Notes under the pieces: generated by a model
What the model was told of the DNA's origin: nothing
Databases searched by the model: none
Seen by the model: the letters and a program-made list of their open reading frames with translations, nothing else
Source of the DNA: Methanobacteriota archaeon
GTDB taxonomy: Archaea; Methanobacteriota; Methanobacteria; Methanobacteriales; Methanobacteriaceae
Assembly (NCBI GenBank): GCA_023430285.1
Contig: JAEZAV010000199.1
Location: 1 to 26,112 of the forward strand
Length of the DNA stretch: 26,112 nt
Direction: 5' to 3'
Position numbers and translations under genes: made by a program
Part shown: piece after piece, positions 1 to 7,869 of the stretch
Position numbering within the stretch: the first letter of the stretch is position 1
Layout: each line of letters begins with the position of its first letter

Positions 1-261
1 CAGTCATCACTAAACTCAGGACTTCCTGAAGTAGCCATAATAATGGTTTTACTGAGTATAGTAACCTTCATGACTTTCATGAGGGCTTTCCACACCATAT
101 ATTTGAGGCCAAAACCAGCAGGACTCGTTGTAGAAAACGAAAATATACCTAGAGTCACGATCGTGGCAATGGTTTGTTTACTGATAATATGTTTAGTGTT
201 TGGATTGTATCCACAACTTGCAACCAATTACTTACAAGGGCTAGCTATGGGGATAGCATAA
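1..261 (+). CDS. ehbF: EhbF C-terminal part: NuoL/MrpD-like proton-translocating subunit of energy-converting hydrogenase B (5' end outside window)
   Basis: Frame 1 is open from the first base and codes for the last 86 residues of a membrane protein. Two hydrophobic stretches are visible, the last in the final 30 residues, joined by a polar loop containing RPKPAG. The family assignment rests on gene order: in Methanobacteriales the antiporter-like subunit EhbF directly precedes EhbG. Full-length EhbF is an NADH-dehydrogenase/Mrp-type ion-translocating subunit of several hundred residues, so most of the gene lies upstream of the window. It is followed after 15 nt by ehbG. Its own sequence here is too short to prove the family alone. 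Confidence 0.8.
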   Translation, partial: QSSLNSGLPEVAIIMVLLSIVTFMTFMRAFHTIYLRPKPAGLVVENENIPRVTIVAMVCLLIICLVFGLYPQLATNYLQGLAMGIA

Positions 262-276
262 AGAAAGAGGGATTAT

Positions 277-615
277 ATGAACATCTATGATTTCATACGG
301 AAAAAGATAAAAGACGTTAAAATGGAAACGGGAGATGAAGGTCCTGTTACAAATATTTCAGCCACCTCAATGCTGACTGCAGAGATCACAATAATATCTT
401 CCCTTTTAATAGCTGTGGTGATGTTGAGATTACTAAACAGAGCACTCATGATGGCTCTAGTTGTCATTGTCTTCCTTATAATATTCATGGCAATGCCAAT
501 CATGCCAAAGTTGAAAAGAGAACAGAATGATTCATTGGCAACTATGAGTTTCTATATAATTGTTGCACTTGCCATAATAGTTTCACTATTCTACTGGGGG
601 AATTTAAATGTCTGA
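277..615 (+). CDS. ehbG: EhbG, small membrane subunit of energy-converting hydrogenase B
   Basis: The product has 112 residues: a charged, presumably cytoplasmic N-terminus of about 35 residues, then three hydrophobic segments (roughly residues 36-52, 57-75 and 88-110). The start ATG follows a GAGGGAT ribosome site. The 3' end overlaps ehbH by 8 nt, as expected in a translationally coupled operon. EhbG is assigned by position between EhbF and EhbH and by its size and topology. No catalytic residues are expected; it is part of the membrane arm of the hydrogenase. Its individual role is unknown. Confidence 0.85.
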   Translation: MNIYDFIRKKIKDVKMETGDEGPVTNISATSMLTAEITIISSLLIAVVMLRLLNRALMMALVVIVFLIIFMAMPIMPKLKREQNDSLATMSFYIIVALAIIVSLFYWGNLNV

Positions 616-892
616 AGGAATTCGAAATATCATAGCAGGACTCGCACTAGTAGTATTTGCTGCCACATTGTTCCAGTCAATATTCAAGTTTTCCAATATG
701 ATCTACCCTGGAATAAGTTATATATACAACTGGGTAGGACCTCACATAGCCCCTAACATGGTTACAAACGTAGTGTTTGATTGGAGAGGATACGATACCC
801 TTGGAGAAGCATTGATTCTTGTAACAGCAGTTATAGTTACCCTTCTAATATTTGGAAGGGGCCAAGTAGATCTTGGAGGTGATGATGAATGA
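608..892 (+). CDS. ehbH: EhbH, MbhE/MrpA-C-terminus-like membrane subunit of energy-converting hydrogenase B
   Basis: The product has 94 residues with an N-terminal hydrophobic helix (about 5-25) and a C-terminal one (about 68-86). Residues around 55-65 read DWRGYDTLGEALIL. This resembles the FRGFDTLGE segment in the C-terminal extension of Mrp antiporter MrpA and in the corresponding small subunits of membrane-bound hydrogenases. It therefore probably belongs to the ion-translocating Mrp-like arm. The start follows a GGGGGAA ribosome site inside the end of ehbG. The stop overlaps the ehbI start as ATGA. The E of the DTLGE motif may take part in ion movement (inference from Mrp). Confidence 0.85.
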   Translation: MSEGIRNIIAGLALVVFAATLFQSIFKFSNMIYPGISYIYNWVGPHIAPNMVTNVVFDWRGYDTLGEALILVTAVIVTLLIFGRGQVDLGGDDE

Positions 893-1362
893 GTACAATT
901 TTAAAACTATTTGCATTTCCTGCAGCAGTCGTATTCATGTGCTACGGTGCACTCACAATTCTTGGAGGACACATTACACCTGGAGGAGGATTTCAGGGCG
1001 GGGCCATGATAGCAGCAGGAATAATTTTCTGTTTAGTGGTGTATGGTGTTGACAAAACACCCATAAAACTTAGTCACAATTTCATGGCATCCTTAGAAAG
1101 TATAGGTGCTATAGGCTACATATTCTTGGGACTAGCAGGTTTATTCACCACAGGATTCTTCCTTTACAACTTGGGAGTTGATCTGTACCACATAGTTCCA
1201 CCGTACATAGTCAACATATTCGATTATCCTGACCCAATACACGCAGGAATAATTCCTTACCTCAACTTCGTTGTGGGATTAAAGGTTTTGGTCGGTTTAA
1301 GTGCGGTTGTGATAACATTCCTAGAGAGTGATAAGCTTATAAAGAAAATGGAGAGTAACTAA
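889..1362 (+). CDS. ehbI: EhbI, MrpB/MnhB-like membrane subunit of energy-converting hydrogenase B
   Basis: The product has 157 residues. Residues 26-40 carry GGHITPGGGFQGGAM, the hallmark of the MnhB/MrpB domain (usual form GHxxPGGGFQGG). Hydrophobic segments lie at about 5-25, 38-55, 70-95 and 125-145, giving roughly four membrane helices. It overlaps ehbH by 4 nt (ATGA) after a strong GGAGGTGAT ribosome site, and its stop abuts the ehbJ ATG. Together with EhbF and EhbH it supplies the Mrp-antiporter-like module thought to couple ion flow to ferredoxin reduction. Confidence 0.9.
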   Translation: MSTILKLFAFPAAVVFMCYGALTILGGHITPGGGFQGGAMIAAGIIFCLVVYGVDKTPIKLSHNFMASLESIGAIGYIFLGLAGLFTTGFFLYNLGVDLYHIVPPYIVNIFDYPDPIHAGIIPYLNFVVGLKVLVGLSAVVITFLESDKLIKKMESN

Positions 1363-1611
1363 ATGGTTTATATTGGCCCACTTGTTCTGGGATTTGTAAT
1401 TGGATTCATACTCGGAACAAGAATTAAACCAAATCCCGAGAGCAAGATGTACTTCCCTGCTTCGGTCTATGTGTTGCTGGCAATAGTTGTGATTGTAATG
1501 GCATACCAATTAGGTCCTTTCCCATTTTACACAGATTCAATACTTGCTAACGGACTTATATCTGCATTTGTAGGTATAGTTGTGGGTAAATTAACATTCG
1601 GAAGAGGATAA
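1363..1611 (+). CDS. ehbJ: EhbJ, small membrane subunit of energy-converting hydrogenase B
   Basis: The product has 82 residues and three hydrophobic segments (about 2-18, 31-46, 55-78). A short RIKPNPESK loop follows the first helix. The start ATG immediately follows the ehbI stop, with GGAG within the ehbI 3' end as ribosome site. It is assigned by conserved order between EhbI and the polyferredoxin EhbK. No motif gives a specific function. A 48-nt AT-rich gap separates it from ehbK. Confidence 0.85.
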   Translation: MVYIGPLVLGFVIGFILGTRIKPNPESKMYFPASVYVLLAIVVIVMAYQLGPFPFYTDSILANGLISAFVGIVVGKLTFGRG

Positions 1612-1659
1612 CAGTTAAAATAACCAATAAAATTAATCAATTATAAGAAGGTAAATGTC

Positions 1660-3021
1660 ATGTTCCTATCAACAAAGAAATGTGAAGGCATTGGAAAGTG
1701 TGTTGAAGAATGCCCGACTGAAGCCATCAGAATCATTGATGGAAAGGCATTCAGTTGCATCACATGTGGTGCCTGTAAAGATGCCTGTCCAAACAGCGCA
1801 ATATTTAAAAATAAATTTGGAGGATTCGTTGTCGACCGTGCCAAGTGTAATGCTTGTGGTGTGTGTGAGATGACATGTCCAGTTAACAACATCAAAATAG
1901 AGGACGGTGTTGTGAAGGGAATATGTGCAAGATGTGGAATATGTGTTGATGCATGCCCAGTTAAAGCAAGGGCAGATGCACAAGATGTTATAGAGGATAG
2001 ACAGCTTAAATTTTTAGAATCACTAAACCTCACTATTCAACCAGGTTCTAGGGTTAAAAAAGAGGAAGAATACGCAACCAGAACTAATATCTGCACAGAT
2101 CCTGAAAAATGTACCCTCTGTGGAAGGTGTGAATATTACTGCCCAACCAACGCCATAATTGTGGATGTGGACTCAGAAGGCATGTGCACAGAATGCAGAA
2201 TATGTGAAGATGTATGTCCAGTGGGTGCAATAAAAGACGGGGTTATTGATGATTCTAAATGTACATTATGTCTTAAATGTGTTTCAGAATGCCCTAACTC
2301 TGCAATGTACACTGAAGACTTCAAACTACACATAAGAAAACCTGATGAGGGAGAAACCATCAAAGGTTCCATAGTTTCCTGCTTAAACTGTGGTCTATGT
2401 GCAGAAGCATGTACACACGGGGCACTGAAGGTTGTGGATGGAAAACTCCGTTACGATCCAACACTCTGCAAGGAATGCACAACAATGGATTGTTTGGAAG
2501 TGTGTCCAGTGGGCACTATAAAGGAATCTGCAGACCCTGAACGTGCAGTTGAAGGCTTTTGTGTTTCATGCGGTAAATGTGTTCAAGTTTGTGATGTTAA
2601 CAAGGCAAGAAAGCTCAAGAACATTAAATGGGATGGAACAGTATCTGAAGATTGCATAACCTGTGGTATATGCTCTGAATTATGTCCAAAAGGAGCTATA
2701 ACCTTAAGAAGAGGTTCTATAGATGTGGACATGGATAAATGCATTTTATGTGAAAAATGTGCCATTCATTGCCCCGTCAACGCAATTCCAAGAACCGCTA
2801 CCCTTAAAAAATCTATTAAGGAAGGTTTCACATTTGTACAGGATAAAATGTGCATGAAATGTAAACTCTGCACCAAAATATGTCCAGAAGATGCCATCAC
2901 TGAAAATTCTGAGGGAAATATCGTCGTGGATGATTCTAAATGCATATACTGTGGAGCTTGTTCCAATGCATGTCCCGCAAAGGCAATTATACTTGAAAGA
3001 GAATTTGAGGTATCAGAATGA
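1660..3021 (+). CDS. ehbK: EhbK, polyferredoxin with 14 iron-sulfur cluster motifs
   Basis: The product has 453 residues of almost continuous ferredoxin repeats. I count 14 cysteine motifs. Thirteen have four cysteines, mostly CxxCxxCxxxCP. The first (residues 8-18, C-x5-C-x3-C) lacks one cysteine. The ninth has CxxC-x4-C-x3-C. The eighth and tenth have T or D in place of the usual P. It should be a soluble electron wire passing electrons between the hydrogenase small subunit and low-potential ferredoxins. The ATG at 1660 follows GAAGGT. The stop overlaps the ehbL start (ATGA). A neighbouring ATG at 1655 is out of frame. Confidence 0.95.
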   Translation: MFLSTKKCEGIGKCVEECPTEAIRIIDGKAFSCITCGACKDACPNSAIFKNKFGGFVVDRAKCNACGVCEMTCPVNNIKIEDGVVKGICARCGICVDACPVKARADAQDVIEDRQLKFLESLNLTIQPGSRVKKEEEYATRTNICTDPEKCTLCGRCEYYCPTNAIIVDVDSEGMCTECRICEDVCPVGAIKDGVIDDSKCTLCLKCVSECPNSAMYTEDFKLHIRKPDEGETIKGSIVSCLNCGLCAEACTHGALKVVDGKLRYDPTLCKECTTMDCLEVCPVGTIKESADPERAVEGFCVSCGKCVQVCDVNKARKLKNIKWDGTVSEDCITCGICSELCPKGAITLRRGSIDVDMDKCILCEKCAIHCPVNAIPRTATLKKSIKEGFTFVQDKMCMKCKLCTKICPEDAITENSEGNIVVDDSKCIYCGACSNACPAKAIILEREFEVSE

Positions 3022-3506
3022 AAAATTTAATTAGAATATTCCTGGATGGAATAATCAACAACACTAAGAGAATTATCTTTGCATCCGACAGGGTTACAGA
3101 CATGGAACTTCGGAGCAAAATCCTCGAAGGAAAGATAGTCCCAACTGATAAGGTGGCAGAACAGTCGTGCATAGGTTGTGGGGGATGTTCAAATGCGTGT
3201 CCAACCCATGCAATCGAGATGGTTGACCTTCCAGAGCCAGTGGAGTTGATGGAAGGACTTGTTAAGGATAAAATACCGGTGCTTAACAGTTTAAAATGTG
3301 TGAACTGTTACTACTGCCATGACTTCTGCCCATTATATGCTTTGTTTGGAGAGGCAGGCACGATCCATCCGAATGATGTGGGGATTGTAGAATCAGATAT
3401 TTCAGAACTTCTAGATAAACCAGTGAAAATATCAGATGATAAAGTAGCCTTCATATCTCAGTACTTAGCAGACTCCACCATAATAAAAAAGAGGAAAGAA
3501 AACTGA
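3018..3506 (+). CDS. ehbL: EhbL, two-cluster ferredoxin subunit of energy-converting hydrogenase B
   Basis: The product has 162 residues. Two CxxCxxCxxxCP motifs are seen, SCIGCGGCSNACP at about 53-65 and KCVNCYYCHDFCP at about 94-106. They indicate two [4Fe-4S] clusters, as in NuoI/EchF-type subunits that relay electrons to the hydrogenase small subunit. The first 50 residues (FLDGIINNTKRIIF) resemble the amphipathic N-terminus of membrane-docked ferredoxin subunits. It overlaps ehbK by 4 nt. A 58-nt AT-rich spacer follows before ehbM. Confidence 0.9.
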   Translation: MKNLIRIFLDGIINNTKRIIFASDRVTDMELRSKILEGKIVPTDKVAEQSCIGCGGCSNACPTHAIEMVDLPEPVELMEGLVKDKIPVLNSLKCVNCYYCHDFCPLYALFGEAGTIHPNDVGIVESDISELLDKPVKISDDKVAFISQYLADSTIIKKRKEN

Positions 3507-3564
3507 ATAAAATTTCATTGAATAAAAATTATCATAAAAATAATTAGACCTTAAGAGGAATAAT

Positions 3565-4011
3565 ATGAGCTTAAAATCATATTCAAGGGCAAGAGCTGTT
3601 CATGTAATGCTTGTTTATACAGGCGGATGTAATGGCTGTGATATTGAAATTGTCAACTGTGTATTATCACCAAAGTACGATGCTGAACAGTACAAAGTAT
3701 TTCTAACTTGGAATCCAAGGGAGGCAGATGTACTGGTTGTTACGGGCCCTGTAACAAAACACAACGAGAAACCACTCAGGGAAATTTACGATGCAATACC
3801 AGAACCTAAGGCAGTCATAGCTGCCGGAGCATGTGCTCTAATGGGAGGAGTATACAAGAACATACATGGTGATATTCCCTCAGAGGAAATTATGGGACCT
3901 GTAGACAACATCATACCCGTCGATGCAAAGGTTCCAGGATGTGCTGTAAGACCTGAAGATGTACTTTCAGGTGTGGTTTCAGCATTACCTTTGCTCTTGG
4001 ATGCTAAATAA
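3565..4011 (+). CDS. ehbM: EhbM, [NiFe] hydrogenase small subunit (NuoB-like)
   Basis: The product has 148 residues, the short form typical of group 4 energy-converting hydrogenases. The proximal [4Fe-4S] ligands are visible: C22 and C25 in GGCNGCDIEIV, C90 in AAGACALMGG and C126 in VPGCAVRPED. This is the arrangement of NuoB and EchC. There is no signal peptide and no C-terminal medial/distal cluster domain, consistent with a cytoplasmic enzyme. The ATG follows AAGAGGA. It pairs with the large subunit EhbN encoded 41 nt downstream. Confidence 0.95.
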   Translation: MSLKSYSRARAVHVMLVYTGGCNGCDIEIVNCVLSPKYDAEQYKVFLTWNPREADVLVVTGPVTKHNEKPLREIYDAIPEPKAVIAAGACALMGGVYKNIHGDIPSEEIMGPVDNIIPVDAKVPGCAVRPEDVLSGVVSALPLLLDAK

Positions 4012-4052
4012 CTGGGTAAACTAAATCTTAAAACTCATTTGAAGGTGGATTT

Positions 4053-5186
4053 ATGAATGAAAATAACAAGATAACCGAAAAAAATGTCATTGAAACAGAA
4101 GTTACAATGGGCCCGGTGCACTCTGCTGCAATTGAACCCTACAGGGTCAGATTATTTGTAGAGGATGAAATGGTTAAGGATGCTGAGATAACAGTAGGAG
4201 TTAATCATAGGGGTATTGAAAGGATTATGGAGGGTCTTCCAGTAGAGAAGGCAAATAGTTTAACAGAAAAGATATGTGGAATATGTTCCAACAGCCACAT
4301 ATGGAATTCTGTCCTTGTTGCAGAGAAAGCCATAGGAATAGATGTTCCTGAACGTGCTCAGTACATAAGGGTCATAATGGAAGAACTTGAAAGGCTGCAC
4401 AGCCACCTCCTTTACCTAGCACATGGAAACGAAGTTTTGGGTCACGAAACATTTGCAATGAGAATATTCTACATAAGAGAAACAGTGATGGAACTTCTCA
4501 GAATGATTGGAGGTAACAGGGTTCAGTATGGAGCTTCCATCATAGGCGGTGTAAGGCCCAGATGTGAACTTGATGCCATGAGGATCCAAAAGATCAGTGA
4601 AGGAATGGACATAATTGAAGAGAAGGTCTTGGACTTTGCAGATAGATTTGTTTCAGATCCCATGATCATGTCACGTATAACTGGGGTTGGAGTTTTAACC
4701 AGAAAACAAGCAATTGAACTCGCAGCTACTGGTCCAACTTTGAGGTCTACAGGTGTGGAGATCGATCTTCGAACAGAGATGGAGGCCTACGAACCATTTG
4801 ATTTCAATGTGATTACCCAGGATGATGGGGATGTTAAATCTAACCTTCTAATGAGGGTTTTAGAAATTCCAGAGGCCATTAGTATCATTAGACAGGCCAT
4901 AAAAAATCTTCCAGATGGAAAAATTACCAACAGAAGTTGGGATATGCAGGATGCACCAATAACCAAGAGTTATATCGAAGTTCCAAGGGGAAAACTCTAT
5001 CATTCATATGCTTTAGAAGATGGAAGGGTGAGAAATTCTATTGTAAGAACGCCATCCATTACCAACATAGGAGCTATGCAGTACGCAGCGGTGGGACATC
5101 ATATAACTGATGCTCAGCTAGCAATTGTACAGTGCGATCCCTGTTTCACATGCACAGATCGTGCAATTCAGATAATCAAAATATAA
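4053..5186 (+). CDS. ehbN: EhbN, [NiFe] hydrogenase large (catalytic) subunit
   Basis: The product has 377 residues. The Ni-Fe site ligands are present as C75-x2-C78 in ICGICSNSH and C364-x2-C367 in DPCFTCTDR. It catalyses H2 activation, feeding electrons through EhbM, L and K to ferredoxin. Only seven residues follow R370, the position where maturation proteases usually cut. It therefore has at most a very short C-terminal tail and may not need endoproteolytic maturation (inference). It starts at ATG 4053 after AAGGTGGA. ehbO follows after 9 nt. Confidence 0.95.
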   Translation: MNENNKITEKNVIETEVTMGPVHSAAIEPYRVRLFVEDEMVKDAEITVGVNHRGIERIMEGLPVEKANSLTEKICGICSNSHIWNSVLVAEKAIGIDVPERAQYIRVIMEELERLHSHLLYLAHGNEVLGHETFAMRIFYIRETVMELLRMIGGNRVQYGASIIGGVRPRCELDAMRIQKISEGMDIIEEKVLDFADRFVSDPMIMSRITGVGVLTRKQAIELAATGPTLRSTGVEIDLRTEMEAYEPFDFNVITQDDGDVKSNLLMRVLEIPEAISIIRQAIKNLPDGKITNRSWDMQDAPITKSYIEVPRGKLYHSYALEDGRVRNSIVRTPSITNIGAMQYAAVGHHITDAQLAIVQCDPCFTCTDRAIQIIKI

Positions 5187-5195
5187 AAGGAGATC

Positions 5196-6188
5196 ATGAT
5201 GACAGCAGTAAATTCCCTAATAGCCGTAATAGGAACGTTGTTAGTTGCATTAATAGTCAGTGTATGGCTTCCAGGGATTGAGAGGAAGTTTGTTCACGCA
5301 AGAATACAACAAAGGGTAGGTCCACCAATATCCAGTGCAGGTATTATGGCACCCCTCAAATTTTTCTTCAAACAAACAATAAACCCAAATTCACCAATGC
5401 CTAAACTGTACAATGCGCTTCCATTAATAAGCCTTTTATCAGTAATATTCATATTATTGTTCTTAATGCCACAATTATATGCATTAGCTGCACTAACAAG
5501 CATAATAGCAATTGTGGGATTGTTAAAGATTGAGGAAGTCATTTACATGTTCATGGGTTCCCTATCTAAATCAATAATGTCACTTAAAATGCCATTTCCA
5601 GACATTGTAAAGGGAGCTAAACATCCAAACACAAGCAGAACTTTTATGGAAGAACTCAGTTCACTGAGGGCATTTAGGTTGATAGCATTTGGTTCGTTCC
5701 CACTGTACATAGCACTATTTATACCGGTGGCACTTTCAAAAACCATCTACCTGAGTGGAATTGTGAACTATCAGCAAATTCATGGTCCAATTCTTTTCAC
5801 AATGGCAGGTGCTCTCGGGGCAATTGTATTCTTCATTGGATACATGATTCTCTTAAATGAGTACCCATTCGTCATACTAAAGACTAAGGCTGATGTGATA
5901 GAAGGCCCATTGATGGAATACGCTGCTAAATACAGGGCTTATGTTTACATTACCCGAGGATTCCTCATGTTTGTACTGGCTAGTTTGTTTACAACATTAT
6001 TTTTGGGAATTCCACCAAACCTATTCAGCTGGGACATTCTGATAACAATTGCAGTTGCATTGATATTCCCAATACTAATGGCAATTATGAGTGCATTTTC
6101 ACCCATATTTACCAACAAACAGTTCTATCCTGCAGTTGCCGGAGTTTCAATCATAGGAATACTGGCCATAGTAGTATCATTCTTATGA
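5196..6188 (+). CDS. ehbO: EhbO, NuoH/EchB-like integral membrane subunit
   Basis: The product has 330 residues with about eight hydrophobic segments. Near residue 28 it carries ERKFVHARIQQRVGPP, the first-loop signature of the NuoH/HycD/EchB family that docks the hydrogenase module on the membrane arm. A second polar loop (about 125-160) carries acidic residues (FPDIVKG, MEELSS), as in the cavity-lining loops of NuoH. Two adjacent ATGs occur (5196 and 5199). The GGAG at 5189 is better spaced for 5199, so the true product may be one residue shorter. Confidence 0.93.
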   Translation: MMTAVNSLIAVIGTLLVALIVSVWLPGIERKFVHARIQQRVGPPISSAGIMAPLKFFFKQTINPNSPMPKLYNALPLISLLSVIFILLFLMPQLYALAALTSIIAIVGLLKIEEVIYMFMGSLSKSIMSLKMPFPDIVKGAKHPNTSRTFMEELSSLRAFRLIAFGSFPLYIALFIPVALSKTIYLSGIVNYQQIHGPILFTMAGALGAIVFFIGYMILLNEYPFVILKTKADVIEGPLMEYAAKYRAYVYITRGFLMFVLASLFTTLFLGIPPNLFSWDILITIAVALIFPILMAIMSAFSPIFTNKQFYPAVAGVSIIGILAIVVSFL

Positions 6189-6242
6189 TACTCAAATTTT
6201 TTTAAAGACTAAAGAAAATGAAGAATTAAAAATGGTGATTGA

Positions 6243-6512
6243 ATGAAGTTCGTTGTAAGTCCAATGCATATTGTGAGTGTTGGAGGATATATAGTCGAAA
6301 CACAGTTTCCTTACAGAAACCTTATAGTGGTAAATCCAACTGAAGAACCAATAAAAATGGAGATCCCAGTATTTAACGAGGAATGGATCGAAGAACATCG
6401 TCAACTCGGACTTGAAATTACACCTATAACAGAAAAGGACAGTTTTTTAAGTAATTTCAGAAGGGCCAAACTCAAATTAGACCAATTGAAAAAGGAAAAA
6501 GAAACTGGATAA
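6243..6512 (+). CDS. ehbP: EhbP, small soluble protein of the Ehb operon
   Basis: The product has 89 residues, with no membrane segment and no cysteine. The N-terminal half is hydrophobic/beta-like (MHIVSVGGYIVETQFPYRNLIVVNP). The C-terminal third is highly charged and probably helical (FRRAKLKLDQLKKEKE). It is identified as EhbP by its place directly after EhbO, its size and its general character. Its biochemical function is unknown. It is the last gene of the operon in this strain: the next gene is convergent, and no ehbQ-type regulator follows. Confidence 0.85.
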   Translation: MKFVVSPMHIVSVGGYIVETQFPYRNLIVVNPTEEPIKMEIPVFNEEWIEEHRQLGLEITPITEKDSFLSNFRRAKLKLDQLKKEKETG

Positions 6513-6585
6513 TTCCTTCCAATTCCTTTTATAACCCATTGAAGGATTGATTATTTAATTTACTGCTGAAATTTGAATTAGAACA

Positions 6586-7869
6586 TTATTCACTTATTTT
6601 TTTGGAGACTCTCAGTGCCAGAGCACTGGCCAGCATGATGGTTGGAAGTCCCTGTGATTGGGGCGCCAATGACAGATCAGCAATCCAAAGTCCATCTGGC
6701 AGTTCAGATGAACGCATAGAAGAAATATCTTTTCGTTTTAATGGAACTGTTCCCCCAAGATGGCCTCCATTGTACATTCCTTTAACAAATGGGCCTGATA
6801 CTCCTGAACTTTCCATGATATTTTTTGCTTTGAGTATGGCATCATCTAACTTTGCTTCATCAGTGTTGGTGACTTCTTTTTTGATGGTTCCATCTTCAAG
6901 AACAGTACCATTTTCCACATCTGCCAGTTTCACCATGATTCCCACTCTGTCCTTTAAAGAAACATCACGCCATGGTTTGTGGAAGTAATGTGAAAGTATA
7001 TCGATGTATGGGGAGAGTATATAATCTTTTTGTGAACTGTACCATGCCATTGGCGGTTCTCTTAACTGTTTTGAATTTTTAGCAACTCCACCTAGGGTTA
7101 ATACAATATCAACCCATAACTTGTCTTCGCAGTAAATTCCTGATTTCTTCAAAATTTGTGCTGTTCCAACTCCTCCAGCTGCCAATACAACAGCATCTGC
7201 AGGATATACTTGGTTTGATTTTCCCCTTTTTACTGAAACTCCATAAACTTGATTGTTACGTGTTAAAACCTCTTGAACCATTGAAGATGTGTGGAGAATT
7301 GCCCCATTTTCAATGGCAATATCTAATAATCTACCAGAATCCCAACGAGCACCTGTGTGACAGCCCATCTCACAGAGTCCACATGACGTACATTTATGAT
7401 ATTCCACAGCTTTTGGTGTGGGATTGGGATTCAAATTTAATTCTTCAGCACTTTCAAACATTTTTTGGGTGAGAGGTCGCCATCTATTTTTAGGAACAGG
7501 ATGGATTGAAGTTTGATTTTCGATGGATTCAAACTCTGGAGTGAGATCCAATCCAATTTCTTTCAAACCATGTTCCGCACGCACCATGTTTCCACAGGAT
7601 ATTGCTGTACAACCTCCCTGAGTAATTCCCCTCACAACCACGAGTTTTGGGCTTGATCTTGCAACATTCATGTGTGGAAAAATTCGCATGATGTTGCCTT
7701 CGTTCCCAAGCAAACCTAAATTTTTTAGAGGTTCTGTTAAGGTCATTAATCTTGTGAATGGTTTGAATGGTTTTCCAGATTCTAGAATAGTGACTTCATG
7801 ACCATTTTGCGACAGTTCCATTGCAGCTGAAGCTCCTCCAGCTCCCGATCCCACAACTACTACTTTCAT
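6586..7869 (-). CDS. GMC-type FAD-dependent oxidoreductase with an embedded CxxCxxCxxxC motif
   Basis: The product has 427 residues from the ATG at 7869. The FAD-binding fold opens with VVVGSGAGGASAA and ESG about 20 residues later. Near the C-terminus, GGHLGGT and LWIADLSLAPQSQGLPT match the H-x2-GT and final FAD-contact motifs of GMC alcohol oxidases/dehydrogenases. Residues 150-160 read CTSCGLCEMGC, a four-cysteine motif found in the long-chain-alcohol oxidase branch and spaced like a [4Fe-4S] ligand set. The start is chosen because a GGGGGAATT ribosome site precedes it and TGATG couples it to the upstream gene. A longer frame reaching 7896 has no comparable site. The likely role is oxidising (or reducing) a long-chain or isoprenoid alcohol or a related lipid. 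The substrate is unproven. Confidence 0.88.
   Translation of the reverse strand: MKVVVVGSGAGGASAAMELSQNGHEVTILESGKPFKPFTRLMTLTEPLKNLGLLGNEGNIMRIFPHMNVARSSPKLVVVRGITQGGCTAISCGNMVRAEHGLKEIGLDLTPEFESIENQTSIHPVPKNRWRPLTQKMFESAEELNLNPNPTPKAVEYHKCTSCGLCEMGCHTGARWDSGRLLDIAIENGAILHTSSMVQEVLTRNNQVYGVSVKRGKSNQVYPADAVVLAAGGVGTAQILKKSGIYCEDKLWVDIVLTLGGVAKNSKQLREPPMAWYSSQKDYILSPYIDILSHYFHKPWRDVSLKDRVGIMVKLADVENGTVLEDGTIKKEVTNTDEAKLDDAILKAKNIMESSGVSGPFVKGMYNGGHLGGTVPLKRKDISSMRSSELPDGLWIADLSLAPQSQGLPTIMLASALALRVSKKISE

Noticed and set aside
1655..1873. Short plus-strand frame starting five bases before ehbK
   Set aside because: It is out of frame with ehbK and has no domain. The conserved ferredoxin repeats fix the real frame at 1660.
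1641..2966. Several long minus-strand open frames across the polyferredoxin gene
   Set aside because: They are antisense shadows of the cysteine-rich, codon-biased ehbK gene. They lack ribosome sites and sensible protein character.
6602..6988. Plus-strand 128-residue frame opposite the GMC gene
   Set aside because: It is an antisense shadow. The minus strand carries clear FAD and GMC motifs.
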